Assembly (NCBI GenBank): GCA_022560615.1
Contig: JADFSR010000039.1
Coordinates: 1 to 34,821, forward strand
Reading direction: 5' to 3'
Source of the DNA: Gemmatimonadota bacterium
Lineage (GTDB): Bacteria > Gemmatimonadota > Gemmatimonadetes > Longimicrobiales > Gaopeijiaceae
Length of the DNA stretch: 34,821 nt
Position numbers and translations under genes: made by a program. This document shows positions 32,049-34,821 of this stretch, in pieces. The notes under the pieces were generated by a model that did no database searches, had not been told where the DNA came from, and saw only the letters and a program-made list of their open reading frames with translations. Every line of letters starts with the position of its first letter. Position 1 is the stretch's first letter.

Positions 32049-32825
32049 ATGGACCGCAAGTTGAAACTCGCGCGTCAGATCGTCGCGCGGGGCGTCGGCG
32101 CTTGGGAAGAGGATGACTTCGAGGCTGCGCTCAAGACGTTTCTCGGCGTGCTGGAGGACTTCCCGCACTTCGCCGACGTGCGCAACAAGGCCGGGCTGTG
32201 CGAGGCGATGTTGGGCCGGCTGGAGAAGGCTCTTCTCCACTTCGATGCCGCCCTGGAGAGGAATCCCTCGTACGCCGAGGCGCACCTCAACCGTGGCATC
32301 GTTCTGAACGAGCTGGGTCGACACGAGGAGGCGCAGAAGGCGTTCGACCAGGCCGGTCAGATCGACACGCGTGACTCGAGGGCGTTCCCGTCCGACGTGG
32401 GCAATCGGATCGCCGTGACGCACGCGCAGCTCGGGGACTTGTACCTGACCGTAAACCGTCCGGAGGAAGCGGCCACGCACTACGAGGCCGCGATCAACGT
32501 GCGGCCTCGCTTCATGGATATCCGCACCAAGTTCGCCGAATCTCTCATCAACGCCGGCGATCTCGACAAGGCGAAGACCGAGTTGGAGGTCATTCTCGAG
32601 TCATGCCCGGGATTCGTGGGCGCTCGGATCCGGCTCGGGGTCGTGCTTCAACGCACAGGGGACTCCGAGCGTGCGATTCGGGAGTGGGAACGGTGTGCGG
32701 TCGACGATCCGGAGGACATGCGTCCTCGTGCGTACCTCGCATCTGCAGGCGTGATGTTCCCGGATGTGCACAGCAACCCGGACGGTGACGCGTCGGGCGC
32801 AGACGTGGAGAGGAGCACGGACTAG
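32049..32825 (+). CDS. Tetratricopeptide-repeat protein, cytoplasmic
   Basis: Protein of 258 residues with about five TPR-like units, for example ALKTFLGVLEDFPHFADVRN, ALLHFDAALERNPSYAEAHL (with NRGIVLNELGRHEEAQKAFDQ) and AATHYEAAINVRPRFMDIRT. There is no signal peptide or lipobox, so it probably works in the cytoplasm as a protein-binding scaffold. It starts the group of three TPR-type proteins that follows the glycan locus. Its partner is unknown. The start is the first ATG after the methyltransferase, 15 bases downstream of that stop. Confidence 0.82.
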   Translation: MDRKLKLARQIVARGVGAWEEDDFEAALKTFLGVLEDFPHFADVRNKAGLCEAMLGRLEKALLHFDAALERNPSYAEAHLNRGIVLNELGRHEEAQKAFDQAGQIDTRDSRAFPSDVGNRIAVTHAQLGDLYLTVNRPEEAATHYEAAINVRPRFMDIRTKFAESLINAGDLDKAKTELEVILESCPGFVGARIRLGVVLQRTGDSERAIREWERCAVDDPEDMRPRAYLASAGVMFPDVHSNPDGDASGADVERSTD

Positions 32826-32836
32826 CGGCCCGATCC

Positions 32837-32858
32837 TTGCTGCTATATTCCGCAGCAA
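32837..32858 (+). promoter_or_regulatory. Perfect palindrome around a TATATT box upstream of the TPR lipoprotein
   Basis: TTGCTGC (32837-32843) and GCAGCAA (32852-32858) are exact inverted copies with TATATTCC between them. TATATT resembles a -10 element, so the site may be a promoter covered by an operator. No clear -35 is seen at the right distance. The gene starts 39 bases after the repeat. Confidence 0.4.
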
Positions 32859-32897
32859 ACCACGGACTTCTGACCCCTCGACCACGAACCCACTCCC

Positions 32898-33845
32898 ATG
32901 ACGTTTCGCCGCTTCCTCACGCTTGCCGCGATGTGCGGATTCACTGTCGCCGCGTGCGTCACGCGCACGACCGAGGAGAGCGCGTTGCGTAGGGGCGACC
33001 AGGCGTTCGCACTCGGCAACTACGAAGAAGCTCTCGCCGAGTACCGGCTCGCGGTACGACAGGGTGCGAACGACCCGGGCACCACAGTGAGGGTGGCGCA
33101 TACGTACGCGATTATGGGTCGGGTCGACGAAGCGAGCGCCTACTATGTGGAGGCGGCGTCGAAAGAAGAGGGGCTCGCGGATCAAGCGGTCGCCGACCTC
33201 ATGCGCCTCGCGCGCGAGGCGCTCGCCAGCGGGGACCGCTTCGCGATGGCGACCGCCGTCGAGACCTCGCTGCGGCTGCGCCCTGGGCTCGGTGTCGGAG
33301 AGATGTCGCTGCCGCTCGCGCGCCACTACTTCGGGAGTGGGGAGTATGGCAGGGCCTTGCCGTTCTACGAGAACGCGGTGGCCGAGGCAACCGATTCCGT
33401 TCCGGAGATCGTCTTCGAAGTGGGACTGGCGTACGAGGAGATCCGTGATTGCCGTCATGCGCTGATCTACTTCGAGCGGTTCCGGGAGATGGTTCGGCCG
33501 TGGGAGCGCGGCGAGGTCGACTGGTACATCGGGACGTGCGCCTTCAACCTGGCGCGCGAGCTACGGGGGCGCTCCGCGCTGAAAGAAGAAGAGCTCGAGC
33601 AGGCACTCATCCTCATCGAACGAGCGGTGGAAGTCGGTGAACCACGCAACATTCAGGCTCAGGCCTGGTTTGAGAAGGGCGACATCTTGGCCGAGATGGG
33701 GGAGTGCGAGCTCTCCATGGACGCGTACGCCCAGGTTCGCTATGCCGACCAGGCGGGTTCGCTCGTGGCGCGTGCTCAGCGAGCCTTCGATCAGATCCGG
33801 TTCGGCCGCGGGTTGGACCCCCTTCGCGACGGACGCTGTCGCTGA
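32898..33845 (+). CDS. TPR lipoprotein
   Basis: Protein of 315 residues with a lipoprotein signal (MTFRRFLTLAAMCGFTVAAC; lipobox VAAC with Cys20). TPR-like repeats follow: ALRRGDQAFALGNYEEALAE, a second unit at about 70-95 and GEYGRALPFYENAVAEATDS further on. It is expected to be anchored to a membrane and exported. Its location before a BamD-like gene suggests a role in envelope assembly, but the function is not known. A palindrome with a -10-like box lies just upstream (32837-32858). Confidence 0.83.
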   Translation: MTFRRFLTLAAMCGFTVAACVTRTTEESALRRGDQAFALGNYEEALAEYRLAVRQGANDPGTTVRVAHTYAIMGRVDEASAYYVEAASKEEGLADQAVADLMRLAREALASGDRFAMATAVETSLRLRPGLGVGEMSLPLARHYFGSGEYGRALPFYENAVAEATDSVPEIVFEVGLAYEEIRDCRHALIYFERFREMVRPWERGEVDWYIGTCAFNLARELRGRSALKEEELEQALILIERAVEVGEPRNIQAQAWFEKGDILAEMGECELSMDAYAQVRYADQAGSLVARAQRAFDQIRFGRGLDPLRDGRCR

Positions 33846-33866
33846 CGCTGCTGAGGCTGTCGCCGG

Positions 33867-33885
33867 CATGCGGCTCAGCCGCATG
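33867..33885 (+). terminator. Strong GC hairpin between the TPR lipoprotein and BamD-like genes
   Basis: CATGCGGC (33867-33874) pairs with GCCGCATG (33878-33885) around a three-base loop, and GTGC-TTGA-GCAC follows at 33885-33896. It lies 22 bases after the lipoprotein stop. No T-run follows directly, so it may attenuate or protect RNA ends rather than terminate fully. Confidence 0.4.
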
Positions 33886-33992
33886 TGCTTGAGCACGCTC
33901 CCGAGGCGTTATCTTCTTGTGCTGTGCCGCGCTCGCCCTGGCGGCTCGGCTCAATGAGTAGCCACGTTGTAGCGTCCACAGTCTCCAGCCCG

Positions 33993-34742
33993 ATGCGTTC
34001 TCTTAAACCACGATCGTTTCTTGTCGCTCTGATTCTGCTGGCAGCCGCGGCGTGCGGCGGCGGGTTCAATAGATACCAGGGCATGGATGCCGACGCCTTG
34101 TATCGGCTGGCGACCGAGGAATATGCCGAGAACGAATTCGACAACGCCGCTGATGCGCTGGATCGGCTATTGCTCGCCTATGCGGATTGGGATCGCTTGC
34201 CGGAGGCCCGCATGCTGCTCGGGCACGCACGCTACGCCGACCGTGACTACCTCACGGCCCGCTCCGAATACGTGCGATTCCTCGACCGCTACGGAGGACA
34301 CGCCGATGCGGTGATCGCCGCGTTGGGCGTGTGTCGGTCGCTCGCGGCGCTGTCGCCGGACATGCCGCGCGACCAGGTTTTCACGCGCGACGCCATCATT
34401 GTGTGCCGCAACGTGGTGCTGGACTACCAAGGGACTCCTGGGGCGATCGAGGCTGCCGGGCTCGCGAACAGGATGCGGCTGAAGCTGGCAGAGAAGGAAT
34501 ACGACACCGCGGACTTCTACTTTCGTCGCAAGATGTGGGACTCGGCGATCAAATACTACGAATTCGTAACGAGACTGTACGCTGAAACCGAGTTCGCACC
34601 CATGTCGCTTGCGGGGATATACCGCGCGAACGTGGCCATCGGGTACGAGGACGAGGCCGAGGCTGCGAAACAACGCCTGCTCGAACGGTATCCGGAATCT
34701 CCAGAGGCTGCCGCGATGCGGGGTAATGCATCGGGGTCCTGA
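33993..34742 (+). CDS. bamD: Outer-membrane assembly lipoprotein BamD-like
   Basis: Protein of 249 residues. The signal peptide ends in the lipobox AAAC (Cys21; MRSLKPRSFLVALILLAAAA precedes it). Five TPR-like helices follow: ADALYRLATEEYAENEFDNA, RLPEARMLLGHARYADRDYL, then KMWDSAIKYYEFVTRLY and a final helix ending LERYPESPEA. Length, lipobox and the pattern YxxAxxxFxxNxFxxAxxxF-like repeats fit BamD/YfiO, part of the BAM complex that folds outer-membrane proteins. ATG 33993 was preferred because it begins the signal peptide; an ATG at 33954 would add 13 residues. It supports a diderm host. Confidence 0.85.
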   Translation: MRSLKPRSFLVALILLAAAACGGGFNRYQGMDADALYRLATEEYAENEFDNAADALDRLLLAYADWDRLPEARMLLGHARYADRDYLTARSEYVRFLDRYGGHADAVIAALGVCRSLAALSPDMPRDQVFTRDAIIVCRNVVLDYQGTPGAIEAAGLANRMRLKLAEKEYDTADFYFRRKMWDSAIKYYEFVTRLYAETEFAPMSLAGIYRANVAIGYEDEAEAAKQRLLERYPESPEAAAMRGNASGS

Positions 34743-34821
34743 CGGGTCCGGCGTAGTTCCGCTCCGCCTCGGCCTCTTCGGGGGCCCCTTCGATCCTCCC
34801 CACAACGGTCCCGTCTCCGTG
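34743..34821. other. Right edge of the window, no feature recognised
   Basis: 79 bases after bamD. There is a GC-rich stretch (GGGGGCCCC at about 34778-34786) but no clean stem and T-run. A convergent gene on the - strand could end here; none can be supported. Confidence 0.3.

Noticed and set aside
1-34821. CRISPR arrays, rRNA or tRNA genes
   Set aside because: No regularly spaced repeats and no recognisable rRNA or tRNA cloverleaf sequence seen by eye; a dedicated scan would be needed to exclude a tRNA fully.
34743-34821. Terminator after bamD at GGGGGCCCC
   Set aside because: No stem with a proper loop and T-run could be drawn.

Overview
This is a GC-rich stretch of a Gram-negative-type chromosome. 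The evidence for that is two lipobox lipoproteins, one of them BamD-like, a Wzx/Wzy-type surface glycan locus, and frequent GTG starts. The overall character would fit Gemmatimonadota or a similar high-GC phylum, but that placement is only a guess because no rRNA or other phylogenetic marker was compared. Almost every gene is on the + strand. At least a dozen junctions are 4-base ATGA or GTGA stop/start overlaps, so most of the window is organised as translationally coupled operons.

Layout. (1) Bases 1-3165: a broken duplicate of part of a rel gene, a Uma2-family nuclease gene, and the intact bifunctional rel (RelA/SpoT) gene. (2) Bases 3212-7852: five sugar-nucleotide genes (GDP-mannose 3,5-epimerase, GDP-mannose 4,6-dehydratase-like, HddA-like GHMP kinase, GDP-fucose-synthase-like reductase, HddC-like nucleotidyltransferase). 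They look like a GDP-6-deoxy-heptose or other modified GDP-sugar cassette. (3) Bases 8061-10583: two toxin-antitoxin modules tail to tail, MntA/HepT on + and AbiEi/AbiEii on -, with an AT-rich, palindrome-bearing abiE promoter. (4) Bases 10834-12816: uvrB. (5) Bases 12858-17925: UDP-glucuronate branch, made of UDP-glucose dehydrogenase, UDP-xylose synthase interrupted by a 474-residue intein, a cupin, and UDP-glucuronate 4-epimerase. (6) Bases 18238-24990: CapD/PglF-like dehydratase, UDP-sulfoquinovose synthase, PglE-like aminotransferase, PglC-like phosphoglycosyl transferase, O-antigen ligase/polymerase-like protein, and Wzx-like flippase. (7) Bases 25082-32033: zinc-less MDR dehydrogenase, two glycosyltransferases, a WbpD/WbpB/WbpE-like trio for a 2,3-diamino uronic acid, and a methyltransferase. 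(8) Bases 32049-34742: three TPR-type proteins, two of them lipoproteins, the last BamD-like.

How it fits together. UDP-GlcA from Ugd feeds UDP-xylose and UDP-galacturonate. The CapD/DegT/PglC set suggests that a UDP-4-amino-6-deoxy sugar starts an oligosaccharide on undecaprenyl phosphate. The two glycosyltransferases extend it, Wzx flips it, and the Wzy/WaaL-like protein polymerises or ligates it. SqdB implies that sulfoquinovose could be one of the residues. The most striking single feature is the LAGLIDADG-containing intein inside UDP-xylose synthase, a metabolic sugar-nucleotide enzyme rather than the usual DNA-metabolism host.
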